A stretch of 64,000 nucleotides of DNA from JAWKXU01 sp020446465 (GTDB lineage: Bacteria > Pseudomonadota > Alphaproteobacteria > Sphingomonadales > Sphingomonadaceae). Shown here one piece after another: positions 14,692-23,486 of the stretch (positions within the stretch are counted from its first letter, which is position 1; each line of letters opens with the position of its first letter). A model generated the notes under the pieces. That model saw only the letters and a program-made list of their open reading frames with translations, had not been told where the DNA came from and did not search any database. The stretch lies in NCBI GenBank assembly GCA_041396845.1, contig JAWKXU010000005.1, forward strand, positions 1 to 64,000, read 5' to 3'. The position numbers and the translations under genes are program-made.

Positions 14692-16065
14692 ATGCGCTTC
14701 ATCTGCCGCCTGCTGGCCATGCTGGCCGCCCTCTCGCTCGCCATTCAGCCGGCGGCGGCGCAGTCTGTTCTGCGCGATACCGAAACGGAAGCCTTGTTGC
14801 AGGATATGGCCGCCCCTCTGGTCAAGGCAGCAGGGCTTGCCCCCGGCAACGTCGATATCATTTTGCTGAATGACCCGTCGATCAACGCCTTTGTCGCAGG
14901 TGGGCAGGCCGTTTATATTCACAGCGGCCTTATCAACGCTGCAAGCAGTGCCGAAGAAGTGCAGGGCGTGATCGCGCACGAACTGGGCCATATTACCGGC
15001 GGACACATCATCCGATTTGACGAAGGCGCCAAAGCCGCCACCAATATCACCCTTCTTTCGCTCTTGCTGGGCGTTGCAGCGGCTGCGGCAGGCGGCGGCG
15101 AAGCGGCAATGGGTGTGCTGGCCGCAGGGCAACAGGCCGCGATGGGCAAGTTTCTGTCCTTCACCCGGATACAGGAAGCGAGCGCCGATGCGGCAAGCGC
15201 GGATTTCCTGTCACGCGCCGGGATTTCCGGGCGCGGCTCCATCGCCTTTTTCAAGTTGCTTCTGGGTGAGGAAATACGCCACGGCGTCAGCCAGAGCGAT
15301 GAGGCCGGCTTCATGCGCACCCACCCCTTGACCGGCGACCGTATCGCTGCACTGCAAGCCACGTTTGAAAAAGACCCGGCATGGGACAAACCCGCCGATC
15401 CAAAGCTCCAGCAGCGGTTTCTGGAAGCCAAGGCCAAGCTTTACGGCTATCTGGCTGAACCCGCCCAAACGCTTGTGGCCTATCCGGTAAGCCGCAACGA
15501 TGTCGCCGCGCACTATGCCCGCGCCTATGCTTATCACAAGCAAGCCCTTGTCAATCAGGCGCTGACCGAATGCGCCGCGCTGTTGCAGGCCGAACCGGAC
15601 AATCCCTATTTTCTGGAACTGAAAGGCCAGATTTTGCTGGAATCGGGCCGCCCGGCAGAAGCTCTGGCCGCGCTGCGGCAAGCCAACCGGCTGACGGGCA
15701 ATGCGCCGCTAATCGCCACGACGTTCGGCCACGCGCTGATCGCGACCGAAGACCCGGCAAATTACGATGAGGCCGAACGCGTGCTGAAGGCCGCAGTTGC
15801 GCGCGATCGGGAAAATCCGTTCGCCTGGAACCAGCTTGGCACCGTTTATGCCGCGCGCGGCGATCTCGCCCGCGCGAAGCTGGCGAGCGCAGAACAGCAA
15901 GTCATTTATGGCCGCTTCAACGAAGCCTTGCAGAGTTCCAGCGCCGCCCTTGCCGGGCTTCCGGAAGGCACGCCGGACTGGATCAGGGCGCAGGACATTA
16001 CCCTGCAGGCGCGCGCAGAACTTGAACGTGCGAAAAAGGGCGGTAAATCTGGCAAGAATGGCTGA
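14692..16065 (+). CDS. M48 family metalloprotease with TPR repeats (BepA-like)
   Basis: 457 aa. Signal peptide 1-23 (ending AAAQS), zinc motif HELGH at 96-100 and third ligand E162 in QEASADAASADFL, then a C-terminal half with TPR-like repeats (AYHKQALVNQALTECAALLQAEPDNPYFLELKGQ and ENPFAWNQLGTVYAARGDL regions). Size and layout match BepA/YfgC, periplasmic proteases that monitor LPS-assembly and outer-membrane proteins. The stop overlaps the start of the DsbA-like gene by 8 bp, so the two are co-translated. Confidence 0.85.
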   Translation: MRFICRLLAMLAALSLAIQPAAAQSVLRDTETEALLQDMAAPLVKAAGLAPGNVDIILLNDPSINAFVAGGQAVYIHSGLINAASSAEEVQGVIAHELGHITGGHIIRFDEGAKAATNITLLSLLLGVAAAAAGGGEAAMGVLAAGQQAAMGKFLSFTRIQEASADAASADFLSRAGISGRGSIAFFKLLLGEEIRHGVSQSDEAGFMRTHPLTGDRIAALQATFEKDPAWDKPADPKLQQRFLEAKAKLYGYLAEPAQTLVAYPVSRNDVAAHYARAYAYHKQALVNQALTECAALLQAEPDNPYFLELKGQILLESGRPAEALAALRQANRLTGNAPLIATTFGHALIATEDPANYDEAERVLKAAVARDRENPFAWNQLGTVYAARGDLARAKLASAEQQVIYGRFNEALQSSSAALAGLPEGTPDWIRAQDITLQARAELERAKKGGKSGKNG

Positions 16066-16795
16066 TGATCGCTCCGCACCGCTTCGCCTTCCCGCTATCG
16101 CCGGGATTGCGCTCCTTTCCGCTGTTCTGGGCTTTGCCGGGGGCTGGGCTGCACCGCTGACCGGGGTGACACGCCATGCGACTGAAAATGTCGTGCGCGA
16201 CTATATCCTCGATAATCCCGAAATCCTGCCGCAAGCGATCCAGAAATTACAGGCACGCGAAGCCGCCGCGCGGGTGGAGCCAATCCGCAAGGTAGTCGAA
16301 ACGCCTTTCCCCGGCGCATTTCTTGGCAACCCCAAAGGGGCCGTGGTCCTGGTGGAGTTCAGCGATTATGCCTGCGGATATTGCCGGCAGAGCATGGCTG
16401 ACGTTGATGCGCTGATTGCCGAAAACCCTGATCTGAAAGTGGTTTTGCGCGAATATCCGATTCTTTCGCCGCTCAGCACACAGGCCGCACGCTGGGCACT
16501 GGCAGCCGCACAACAGGGCAAGTTCGCTGCATTCCACAGTGCCATGTTCAAGGTTGGCCGACCAAGCGAGGCCAACATCCAGAAAGCCGCGCAACAGGCA
16601 GGGCTGGACATTGCAAAGGCACGTCAGGCTATCACCTCACCTGACATCGAGGCAGAAATCGGGCGCAACCTTTCCATCGGTCAACGCATGGGCTTTGATG
16701 GCACCCCCAGTTGGGTGATCGGCGACAATGCCTTTTCCGGCGCGCTGGGCAAGGAGGCTCTTGCCAAAGCCATCGCCGACGCACGGGGCAAATGA
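16058..16795 (+). CDS. DsbA family thiol-disulfide oxidoreductase
   Basis: 245 aa from ATG 16058. A membrane anchor or signal at about 10-33 (LPAIAGIALLSAVLGFAGGW) and a thioredoxin fold follow, with active site CGYC at 106-109 (EFSDYACGYCRQS) and a cis-Pro loop GTPSWVIG. The ScsC/DsbA-like sequence ENVVRDYILDNPEILPQAIQKL before the fold is typical of the Com1/DsbG-like group. Probably forms or isomerises disulfides in envelope proteins. ATGA overlap with the next peptidase gene (16792-16795) ties it to the M48 proteins. Confidence 0.9.
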   Translation: MADDRSAPLRLPAIAGIALLSAVLGFAGGWAAPLTGVTRHATENVVRDYILDNPEILPQAIQKLQAREAAARVEPIRKVVETPFPGAFLGNPKGAVVLVEFSDYACGYCRQSMADVDALIAENPDLKVVLREYPILSPLSTQAARWALAAAQQGKFAAFHSAMFKVGRPSEANIQKAAQQAGLDIAKARQAITSPDIEAEIGRNLSIGQRMGFDGTPSWVIGDNAFSGALGKEALAKAIADARGK

Positions 16796-17880
16796 ACGCG
16801 AAGGCGCAACGCCTCAGTTCAGGCAGATTACCGCTGACATGCAGCGCCGTTGCCGGCCTGTTGTATGGCCTTGCGTTCCTGCCGGCCACAGCTTTGGCGC
16901 AAACGCCCCCGAACCCGGCGCCTGAGGCGATTGCCCCGGCCTTGCTCCAGCTCCAGCATGACGATGCGCGGCTCCAGAATATCGGCTGGCAGCTTATCCG
17001 CTCCAATGCGCCGTTCTGCACTGAAACCCGCCCTGCCATCGGCTTGCTGGTGCAGGATGCACGCGACTACAGCGACCCGGCCTCTATACGCAAAGCGCTG
17101 GGGATTACTGGCAACGTCTTTGTCGGCGCCGTCCCGACAGGTAGCCCGGCTGAGGCAGCAGGGTTGCGCGCGGGTGAAGAACTTGCCGCAGTGAATGGCA
17201 AAAACCTTGCGCGCACATACATAGAGCCGGGCCAAGGCGCGCCCGCAGCGCAAGCCGCGCTTGCACGGGCACTGGCGCGCAACCGCGAAGTTTCTCTCAC
17301 CTTGCGCGATCAGGCTGGAAAAATGCGAGACATTCAGGTCGAAAGCGTAAAGGTCTGCCCCGGCCAATTTGCCCTGACTGCTGGCAGCCGCGCGGCGCAA
17401 TCTGACGCCAGCCGGATTTTGATCGGACAAGCGTTTGCCGCAAGTGACCGGCCCAGCGACAAGCTGGAAGAAAGCGAGCTGGCCGCCGTCGTCGCGCACG
17501 AACTGGCCCATGTTCTGCTGCATCATTCGCAATGGCTGGATCAGGCAGGCCATGGCGATGAGCACGTTCATGCAAGCGAGCGCGAGGCAGACCGTCTGGC
17601 AGTGTGGCTGCTGGCCAATGCAGGGTACGATCCCGCTGCCATGGTCCGGCTTCTGCGCGGCTGGGGTCGCCGCAATGACCCCGGCCTTGCCCGGTTGCCC
17701 ACGCACGGAAGCTGGGAAGACCGCGCCGCCCTCGTCGAACAGGAAATCGTGACCATGCGCGCGACATGGGCAACATCCGGCAAGGCTGACTGGCAGCGCC
17801 TGTTCAGCCGCGAACCCGCCTTAGTCCGACTACCCTCTGCCTTGTGCAAAAAACCTGACGCGCGCTGCAAAAGGCGTTAG
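16792..17880 (+). CDS. M48-like peptidase with PDZ domain, exported
   Basis: 362 aa. Signal peptide to about residue 37 (ATALAQ). A PDZ domain at about 105-185 (VFVGAVPTGSPAEAAGLRAGEELAAVNG), then a metallopeptidase segment with HELAH at 236-240 and a downstream SEREADRLAVWLL (zinc-ligand Glu near 265). The PDZ precedes the catalytic part, unlike BepA upstream. The DEHVHASEREAD spacing fits the M48 fold. Start overlaps the DsbA-like stop. Probably periplasmic quality control; substrate unknown. Confidence 0.75.
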   Translation: MNAKAQRLSSGRLPLTCSAVAGLLYGLAFLPATALAQTPPNPAPEAIAPALLQLQHDDARLQNIGWQLIRSNAPFCTETRPAIGLLVQDARDYSDPASIRKALGITGNVFVGAVPTGSPAEAAGLRAGEELAAVNGKNLARTYIEPGQGAPAAQAALARALARNREVSLTLRDQAGKMRDIQVESVKVCPGQFALTAGSRAAQSDASRILIGQAFAASDRPSDKLEESELAAVVAHELAHVLLHHSQWLDQAGHGDEHVHASEREADRLAVWLLANAGYDPAAMVRLLRGWGRRNDPGLARLPTHGSWEDRAALVEQEIVTMRATWATSGKADWQRLFSREPALVRLPSALCKKPDARCKRR

Positions 17881-17891
17881 AGACAACAGTC

Positions 17892-19076
17892 ATGGCTGTG
17901 CTGCCCTTCAGGCCTACACCTTTCTTCGCCAACAAGGACCGCGCTTTCTGGCAATTGCAGATCGGCGGTTGGGGCGGGGCCATGGTGCTGCGCGCGATGA
18001 CCAGCGTCGCCAATGAAAAGCCGCTTTCGTTTCTGGCGCTGGTGCTGATCGCCACGATCACCGGTTTTTCCATCAGCCTGATCCTGTCAGTGGTCTATCG
18101 CCAGCTTATAAACCGCCGCCCGCTTGTTACCTGGGGCCTGACAGCGATTGCGCTGGCTATCGCCGTCAGTATCTCGGCCTTCGTCAATGGCTGGGTCATC
18201 AGCCTGTATCAGGCCGGCAGCGAAACCAGCTTTGCCAAGCTCTTTTTCGGGGTGTTCTATATCGATCTCACCCTGCTCGGCGCATGGTCCGGGCTGTATT
18301 ATGCGATCAATTTCTATTTGCAGGTGGAAGAACAGGCCGACCAGCTCATGCGACTGGAAAGTCAGGCGACCAGCGCGCAACTGGCCATGCTGCGTTACCA
18401 GCTTAACCCGCATTTCCTGTTCAACACGCTCAATTCCATCTCCACGCTCGTCCTGCTGAAGCAGACCGACGCCGCCAATGCGATGCTGACGCGTCTGTCA
18501 TCGTTCCTGCGGCACACGCTCGTCAATCAGGCGGGCAGCAAGGTGACATTGGCGGAGGAAGTGGAGACGCTGAAACTCTATCTCGAAATCGAACGGATGC
18601 GGTTTGAGGAACGCTTGCGGACCGATTTTCGCATCCAGCCGGAGGCCGCGCGCGCCTATCTGCCATCGCTTTTACTTCAACCGCTGGTCGAAAATGCCAT
18701 CAAATATGCTGTCTCCGCCCAGGAAGAAGGCGCCCAGATACGCCTCAGCGCTCGGCTCGTCGGTCAGAAACTTCGCATCACCGTCTCCGACACCGGGCCG
18801 GGATTGCAAAATGCGTCAGACAGGCAGACCTTGTCGAGGATGACACGCGATGACAGCCACTCTTCAACCGGGGTCGGGCTGGCCAACATCCGGGATCGGC
18901 TCGCGCAGGCTTATGGAGACAAGCACAACTTTCAAATCCTGACGCCGCCCGAAGGAGGCTTCACCGTCGTTATCGAAATACCGCTTGAGCTGGCGAGCGA
19001 GGACGAACCCGCATCGGCCATTTCTGCACCGCAAGCACGTGCGCCCGCTCCTCAACCCATGGATTTCCAGACATGA
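17892..19076 (+). CDS. LytS-type sensor histidine kinase
   Basis: 394 aa. Four hydrophobic segments in residues 25-145, then the His_kinase (LytS/YehU) box QLNPHFLFNTLNSIST with H174, and an ATPase domain with N-box LVENAIKYAV (N268), DTGPG (300-304) and GVGLANIRDRL (327-337). It has no periplasmic sensor domain; the signal may be read within the membrane. The ATGA overlap with the LytTR regulator shows they form a pair. It starts 11 bp after the PDZ peptidase. Confidence 0.9.
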   Translation: MAVLPFRPTPFFANKDRAFWQLQIGGWGGAMVLRAMTSVANEKPLSFLALVLIATITGFSISLILSVVYRQLINRRPLVTWGLTAIALAIAVSISAFVNGWVISLYQAGSETSFAKLFFGVFYIDLTLLGAWSGLYYAINFYLQVEEQADQLMRLESQATSAQLAMLRYQLNPHFLFNTLNSISTLVLLKQTDAANAMLTRLSSFLRHTLVNQAGSKVTLAEEVETLKLYLEIERMRFEERLRTDFRIQPEAARAYLPSLLLQPLVENAIKYAVSAQEEGAQIRLSARLVGQKLRITVSDTGPGLQNASDRQTLSRMTRDDSHSSTGVGLANIRDRLAQAYGDKHNFQILTPPEGGFTVVIEIPLELASEDEPASAISAPQARAPAPQPMDFQT

Positions 19077-19867
19077 CTATCCGCACTATCCTCGTCGATG
19101 ACGAAAAACTCGCTATTCAAGGGCTGCAACTGCGGCTCCAGCCGTTTACCGATGTCGAAATCATCGACACTTGCGCCAATGGGCGCGAAGCCATCCGCAA
19201 GATCAAGACGGAAAAGCCCGATCTGGTGTTTCTCGACATCCAGATGCCGGGGTTCGACGGGTTTTCTGTCGTCAAAGGCGTCATGGAAATTGACCCGCCG
19301 CTGTTCGTCTTCGTCACAGCCTATCAGGAACACGCCATTCGCGCTTTTGAAGCCAATGCCGTCAATTACCTGATGAAGCCGGTTGATGTGGACAAACTGG
19401 CCGACACGCTCGACCGGGTCCGCACGCGTCTGGCTGAAAAACGCTCCGCCGATGAAGCTGAAAAGCTGAAGAACGTGCTGGCCGAAGTCGCTCCGGACGC
19501 GATGGAGAGTGTGCCTGACGACGAAGAAAGCGCGTCACGCTATGAAAAGCTCATCAACGTGAAGGATCGCGGCCAGATATTCCGTGTCGATGTGGATTCG
19601 ATCGAACATATCGAAGCGGCTGGCGACTATATGTGCATCTATACGGGCGATAACTCCCTGATCCTGCGCGAAACCATGAAGGATCTGGAACGCAGACTGG
19701 ACCCGCGCACGTTCCAGCGCGTCCACCGCTCCACCATCGTCAATCTCAATCAGGTCCGGCAGGTCAAACCGCATACCAATGGCGAATGTTTCCTTGTGCT
19801 GGAAAGCGGCGCGGAAGTGAAAGTTTCACGCAGCTATCGCGACGTGGTGGCTCGCTTCGTCCATTGA
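19073..19867 (+). CDS. LytTR family response regulator
   Basis: 264 aa. Receiver domain 1-120 with acidic pocket D9/D10, phospho-acceptor D55 (VFLDIQMPG), T82 and K102 (NYLMKPVD). A linker rich in charged residues, then a LytTR DNA-binding domain from about 160 (INVKDRGQIFRVDVDSIEHIEAAGDYMCIYTG ... FQRVHRSTIVNLNQVRQVK). Controlled by the histidine kinase encoded immediately upstream. Targets cannot be inferred from the window. Confidence 0.92.
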   Translation: MTIRTILVDDEKLAIQGLQLRLQPFTDVEIIDTCANGREAIRKIKTEKPDLVFLDIQMPGFDGFSVVKGVMEIDPPLFVFVTAYQEHAIRAFEANAVNYLMKPVDVDKLADTLDRVRTRLAEKRSADEAEKLKNVLAEVAPDAMESVPDDEESASRYEKLINVKDRGQIFRVDVDSIEHIEAAGDYMCIYTGDNSLILRETMKDLERRLDPRTFQRVHRSTIVNLNQVRQVKPHTNGECFLVLESGAEVKVSRSYRDVVARFVH

Positions 19868-19922
19868 CCAGAACCTGACGCCCGGCCTTGCTCTGGCAGC
19901 GCATCCGCTTCATTGAGAGCGC

Positions 19923-20786
19923 ATGACCCAGTTCACTCTCCCCGGTTTCGACCTCGACGCATTTGTGCGGGCCACGCTTGATGAAGACCTTGGCACGGGC
20001 TTGCCCGGCGGCGGGCGCGATGTAACGGCAGAAAGCGTGATTCCCGCCGATGCCCGGTTTTCCGGGGTGATGGACAGCCGCGATGCCATTGTCGTTGCCG
20101 GCTTGCCCATTGCGGTTGCCTTTTTCCGCGCGCTCGACCCTGCTATGACAATCGAGTTGCTGGCAGAAGAAGGTGCGTGCGTCCCCGCCGGAACTGACCT
20201 GATGCGTCTGTCTGGCAGTGCGCGGGCCATGCTGACGGCAGAGCGTAGCGCGCTCAACACCGTGCAGCACTTGTCCGGCATTGCGACGATGACCCGTGCC
20301 TATGTCGATGCCATGGGCGATGCGGGTGCTATCCTTCTGGATACGCGCAAGACTATCCCCGGCCTTCGCCATCTGGAAAAATACGCAACGCGCATGGGCG
20401 GCGCGCAAAATCATCGCATGGGCCTGTGGGATGCAGCGATGATCAAGGACAATCACATCGCCGTTGCGGGGAACGTGGGCGAAGCCGTCCGGCGCGCCCG
20501 CGATGCAGGCGTGGAGCACATCATTTGCGAAGTGGACCGGATCGACCAGATCGAACCGGCGCTCACCGCCGGGGCGAGCCACCTGTTGCTCGACAATATG
20601 GACCCGACAACCCTGCGCGAGGCCGTGGCGCTCGTGGCCGGGCGCGTCCCGACAGAGGCATCGGGTGGAATCAATCTTGAAACCATTGGCGCCAAGGCGG
20701 CCACCGGCGTTACTTACGTTTCGGTCGGGCGCCTCACTCAAAGCGCGCCTGCCGCCGACATCGGGCTGGATTTCGCGCTGGCATGA
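19923..20786 (+). CDS. nadC: Nicotinate-nucleotide diphosphorylase (carboxylating), quinolinate phosphoribosyltransferase
   Basis: 287 aa, full length. It converts quinolinate and PRPP to nicotinate mononucleotide in NAD synthesis. Motifs: ERSALNTVQHLSGIAT, LLDTRKTIPGLRHLEKYAT and GGAQNHRMGLWDAAMIKDNH carry the substrate-binding Arg, His and Lys residues; EVDRIDQIEPAL and ASGGINLETIGA complete the barrel. nadA and nadB are not in the window. Its stop overlaps the RNase T2 start (ATGA). Confidence 0.95.
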   Translation: MTQFTLPGFDLDAFVRATLDEDLGTGLPGGGRDVTAESVIPADARFSGVMDSRDAIVVAGLPIAVAFFRALDPAMTIELLAEEGACVPAGTDLMRLSGSARAMLTAERSALNTVQHLSGIATMTRAYVDAMGDAGAILLDTRKTIPGLRHLEKYATRMGGAQNHRMGLWDAAMIKDNHIAVAGNVGEAVRRARDAGVEHIICEVDRIDQIEPALTAGASHLLLDNMDPTTLREAVALVAGRVPTEASGGINLETIGAKAATGVTYVSVGRLTQSAPAADIGLDFALA

Positions 20787-21511
20787 CGGGGCTTGGAGGG
20801 CGCGCGGCTGTCGCCGTTTTCACAGCCGCCCTTGTCGCGCTTCCTGCAAGCATCGCACAGGCCCAGGCTTCGCAATGCCGGATTCCCGGCAAGCCCGTAT
20901 CTGTGCCGCGCATCGTTCCCGATGGTCAGCCCCGGCGCACACCCGTAACCGGTTATACTCTCGCGCTCAGTTGGTCGCCGGAATTTTGCCGCACCCGCAA
21001 GGCTGATCGCTCCCACGCCCGCCAGTGCAGCGGGAACGACGGCCAGTTTGGGCTTATCCTCCACGGCTTGTGGCCAGAAGGCGCGGGCGCGCGCTATCCG
21101 CAATGGTGCTCCGCGGCGCGCCAGCCCAGCCCGGAAACTGTCCGCCGCCAGCTCTGCATGATGCCATCAGCCCGCATGGTCGCGCATGAATGGGCCAAGC
21201 ACGGCAGTTGCATGGTCCGCACGCCTGAAAGCTATTTCAAGGTTTCACAGATTCTCTGGAAGTCCCTGCGCTTGCCCGATCTCGACCGACTGTCGCGGCA
21301 GGACAATCTCACCGTGGGTGATCTGCGGCGCGCTTTCGTGCGGGCAAACCCGGCGTGGGATGGCAGGCAGATTGGCGTGACTATCAACCAGCGCGGCTGG
21401 CTGCGCGAAGTGCGGCTCTGTTATGGCAAGGATTTCATGCCGACGGCTTGCGGACCCCGCCGCCTTGGCCCGCGCAATTCGACAGCCTTGCGGATCTGGC
21501 GCGGGTTCTGA
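20783..21511 (+). CDS. Ribonuclease T2 family protein, secreted
   Basis: 242 aa with a Sec signal (cut near residue 28, IAQAQA). Both catalytic segments are intact: LILHGLWPEG (H94) and AHEWAKHGSC (H135, E136, K139, H140). Cysteine pairs suit a periplasmic enzyme. T2 RNases cut single-stranded RNA without base preference, and in bacteria scavenge nucleotides in the periplasm. Translationally coupled to nadC. It ends four bases before the end of the convergent tadA gene. Confidence 0.9.
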   Translation: MTGLGGRAAVAVFTAALVALPASIAQAQASQCRIPGKPVSVPRIVPDGQPRRTPVTGYTLALSWSPEFCRTRKADRSHARQCSGNDGQFGLILHGLWPEGAGARYPQWCSAARQPSPETVRRQLCMMPSARMVAHEWAKHGSCMVRTPESYFKVSQILWKSLRLPDLDRLSRQDNLTVGDLRRAFVRANPAWDGRQIGVTINQRGWLREVRLCYGKDFMPTACGPRRLGPRNSTALRIWRGF

Positions 21512-21515
21512 CCGG

Positions 21516-21977
21516 TCATCGCCGCGCGGCAAAGAAATCCCGCAGCAAGGTGCCGGCCTCATCCGCGCCCATACCGCTGTATATATCTGGCCGGTGAAGG
21601 CACTGGGGCTGTTCAAACACGCGCGCGCCATGTTCCACGGCCCCGCCCTTGGGGTCGGACGCTGCGTAATAAAGCCGCGCAATCCGGGCATGGGAAATTG
21701 CCCCGGCACACATCGCGCAAGGTTCCAGCGTGACATAAAGATCGCACGAATCGAGCCGCTCCGCGCCCAGCACGCGCGCCGCTTCGCGAATCACCGCCAT
21801 TTCCGCATGAGCCGTTGGGTCGCATCCGGTGCGCGTCAGGTTATGGGCGCTGGCGATCACCTTGCCATCATGGACAATGGCAGCGCCGACTGGCACTTCG
21901 CCCACTGCGGCACCGGCACGCGCGCGGTCCAGCGCCACATTCATCGCATCGGGAAGAGGCCAGCGTTTCATATCCAT
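21516..21977 (-). CDS. tadA: tRNA-specific adenosine deaminase
   Basis: 153 aa from ATG 21977 (alternatives 21971 and 22007). Cytidine-deaminase fold with zinc motif HAEMAVIREA (H57, E59) and PCAMCAGA (C87, C90), plus GEVPVGAAIV. It deaminates A34 to inosine in tRNA-Arg(ACG). DPKGGAVEHG and the RPDIYSGM-ADEAGTLLRDFF tail agree with TadA rather than a guanine or cytosine deaminase. Short gap of about 120 bp to the divergent rpmB. Confidence 0.92.
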   Translation of the reverse strand: MDMKRWPLPDAMNVALDRARAGAAVGEVPVGAAIVHDGKVIASAHNLTRTGCDPTAHAEMAVIREAARVLGAERLDSCDLYVTLEPCAMCAGAISHARIARLYYAASDPKGGAVEHGARVFEQPQCLHRPDIYSGMGADEAGTLLRDFFAARR

Positions 21978-22021
21978 GCGGCTAGCGCGCCTTTTTGCCA
22001 CCCGCAACGGCGCAAGTTGCC

Positions 22022-22050
22022 TTGACGATTCGTCATGCCCCCGCTATGCG
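22022..22050 (+). promoter_or_regulatory. Putative sigma-70-type promoter of rpmB
   Basis: TTGACG (22022-22027), 17-base spacer, TATGCG (22045-22050), 48 bp upstream of the rpmB start. The -35 box is close to consensus; the -10 box only partly. Confidence 0.45.
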
Positions 22051-22097
22051 CGCCGCTTTCCACGGATATTTCCGCACTTTTTGAACGAGAGATCATC

Positions 22098-22385
22098 ATG
22101 TCGCGCATCTGCGAACTGACAGGCAAAGGCCGCCAGGTTGGCCACAACGTGAGCCACGCGAACAACAAGACCAAGCGTGTATTTCTGCCCAACCTGCAGA
22201 ATGTTACGCTGCTGTCGGAAAAGCTGGACCGCAGCTTCAAGTTCCGCGTTTCGACACAGGGCCTTCGCTCTGTCGAACACAATGGCGGTCTCGACAACTG
22301 GCTGCTGAAGACGTCCGATGCCAAGCTTTCCCCGCGCGCCCGCAAGGTGAAGCGCGAAATCACGAAAGCGGCTGCAACCGCCTGA
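22098..22385 (+). CDS. rpmB: 50S ribosomal protein L28
   Basis: 95 aa from ATG 22098, giving the standard start MSRICELTGKGRQVGHNVSHANNKTKRVFLPNL; the upstream in-frame ATG at 22035 adds non-conserved residues. RFKVS-type strand KFRVSTQGLRSVEHNGGLDNWL and basic tail SPRARKVKREI are as in alphaproteobacterial L28. Single-gene unit with its own promoter and a downstream terminator at 22441-22470. Confidence 0.97.
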   Translation: MSRICELTGKGRQVGHNVSHANNKTKRVFLPNLQNVTLLSEKLDRSFKFRVSTQGLRSVEHNGGLDNWLLKTSDAKLSPRARKVKREITKAAATA

Positions 22386-22437
22386 TTGCGCTTGGCGAAG
22401 CGACGCTTCGCAACCTTTCAGGTTTATAGCCAGACGA

Positions 22438-23472
22438 TCAGGGCGTTCCGCGTGGCGGCGCGCCCTTTTTCGTGTCCGCATCGTGCCGTCTGGAGAAATC
22501 GCGCGCAGGCACTTTCCAGCGCAATTTGAGCAGCAAGGTCCGCTGGAGAACCGCCGTATTATCGTCGGAAATCATCCATACGATAACAGCCCCGGCGTCA
22601 TCACTGTCAGCGGATATGGCCAGCCCTTCGTAATTTTCTGTCGGAAGCGGAGAATCAAAGCGGGCGACTATCTTTCCCTGCCACAGGCGATTCGCGCCAA
22701 TCGTGGCCGGATCAGCCAGCAGCAGCGCGCTGGAAAATCGCGGCGGCACGGGGAACACGACCTTTCGCAGCAGAATCATCACGCGCCCATCAGGCAACGC
22801 CGCCATATCCGTCGGGCGATAGCCATCGGGCGCCTGAAATCCGAATTGCAGCGGCTTTGCCCCCGCAACCGGATCGCCGGGGAATAGCAGCCCCTCCCCG
22901 CCTCCTCCAAAGGCACCGCCCTGGCTTTCGCTCAATACGATAAACCGGCCATCAGCAAGGCGCACCATAGCCTCCGGCCCCGAATTTTCGGGCCAGTCCG
23001 CCATCGCGCGCGGGGAAACTTTCCGGCTCGTCCCGTCAGCGGCAACGCGCAGGATTGCATTGCCATATTCGTAAGCCGCCCAGAGCGTTCCGCTTACGGA
23101 ATCGCGAGTCATCGCTTCGGCATCGGTATCGAACTTGTCCTGCCGCTCCGACGCGGCAAAGCGCGCCATGACGGCACGCATCGGGCCGGCAGATGGATCA
23201 TCGAAGCGCAACTGGCGGCCACGGTCGCTCAGCGCCAGAAACCGCCCATTGCCGAGCATCGCAAGCGCAGAATACCCGCCAAAATCAGCGTCATCGCTTG
23301 CCAGTTGCCACGCAGCGAGAAGCTGCATGTTCTTGCCGGGGGCTGGCATTGCGTGAAGGTCCAGTGAAACCAGCCGCACAATGCCATCGTGACGTTCCGG
23401 CGCCGTCGCACTGCGCGCCCAGACCAGGCCCAGCAGAAAGGCGCAGAACAGAACGATGGCAATCCGGCGCAT
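22438..23472 (-). CDS. Esterase-like activity of phytase family protein, exported
   Basis: 344 aa. N-terminal hydrophobic signal (IAIVLFCAFLLGLVWA). Beta-propeller-like repeats with GGYSALAMLGNGRFLALSDRGR, FDTDAEAMTRDSVSGTLWAAYEY, ENSGPEAMVRLADGRFIVLSES and NYEGLAISADS fit the 'esterase-like activity of phytase' domain, whose real substrates are mostly unknown. Its last codons contain the rpmB terminator. Downstream of, and possibly co-transcribed with, the M23 peptidase (14 bp gap). Confidence 0.75.
   Translation of the reverse strand: MRRIAIVLFCAFLLGLVWARSATAPERHDGIVRLVSLDLHAMPAPGKNMQLLAAWQLASDDADFGGYSALAMLGNGRFLALSDRGRQLRFDDPSAGPMRAVMARFAASERQDKFDTDAEAMTRDSVSGTLWAAYEYGNAILRVAADGTSRKVSPRAMADWPENSGPEAMVRLADGRFIVLSESQGGAFGGGGEGLLFPGDPVAGAKPLQFGFQAPDGYRPTDMAALPDGRVMILLRKVVFPVPPRFSSALLLADPATIGANRLWQGKIVARFDSPLPTENYEGLAISADSDDAGAVIVWMISDDNTAVLQRTLLLKLRWKVPARDFSRRHDADTKKGAPPRGTP
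22441..22470 (+). terminator. rpmB terminator inside the 3' end of the convergent gene
   Basis: GGGCG-TT-CCGC-GTG-GCGG-CG-CGCCC (22441-22465) followed by TTTTT (22466-22470). It lies within the last codons of the oppositely transcribed phytase-like gene (KKGAPPRGTP). Confidence 0.75.
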
Positions 23473-23486
23473 GGGCCTGAACTGGC

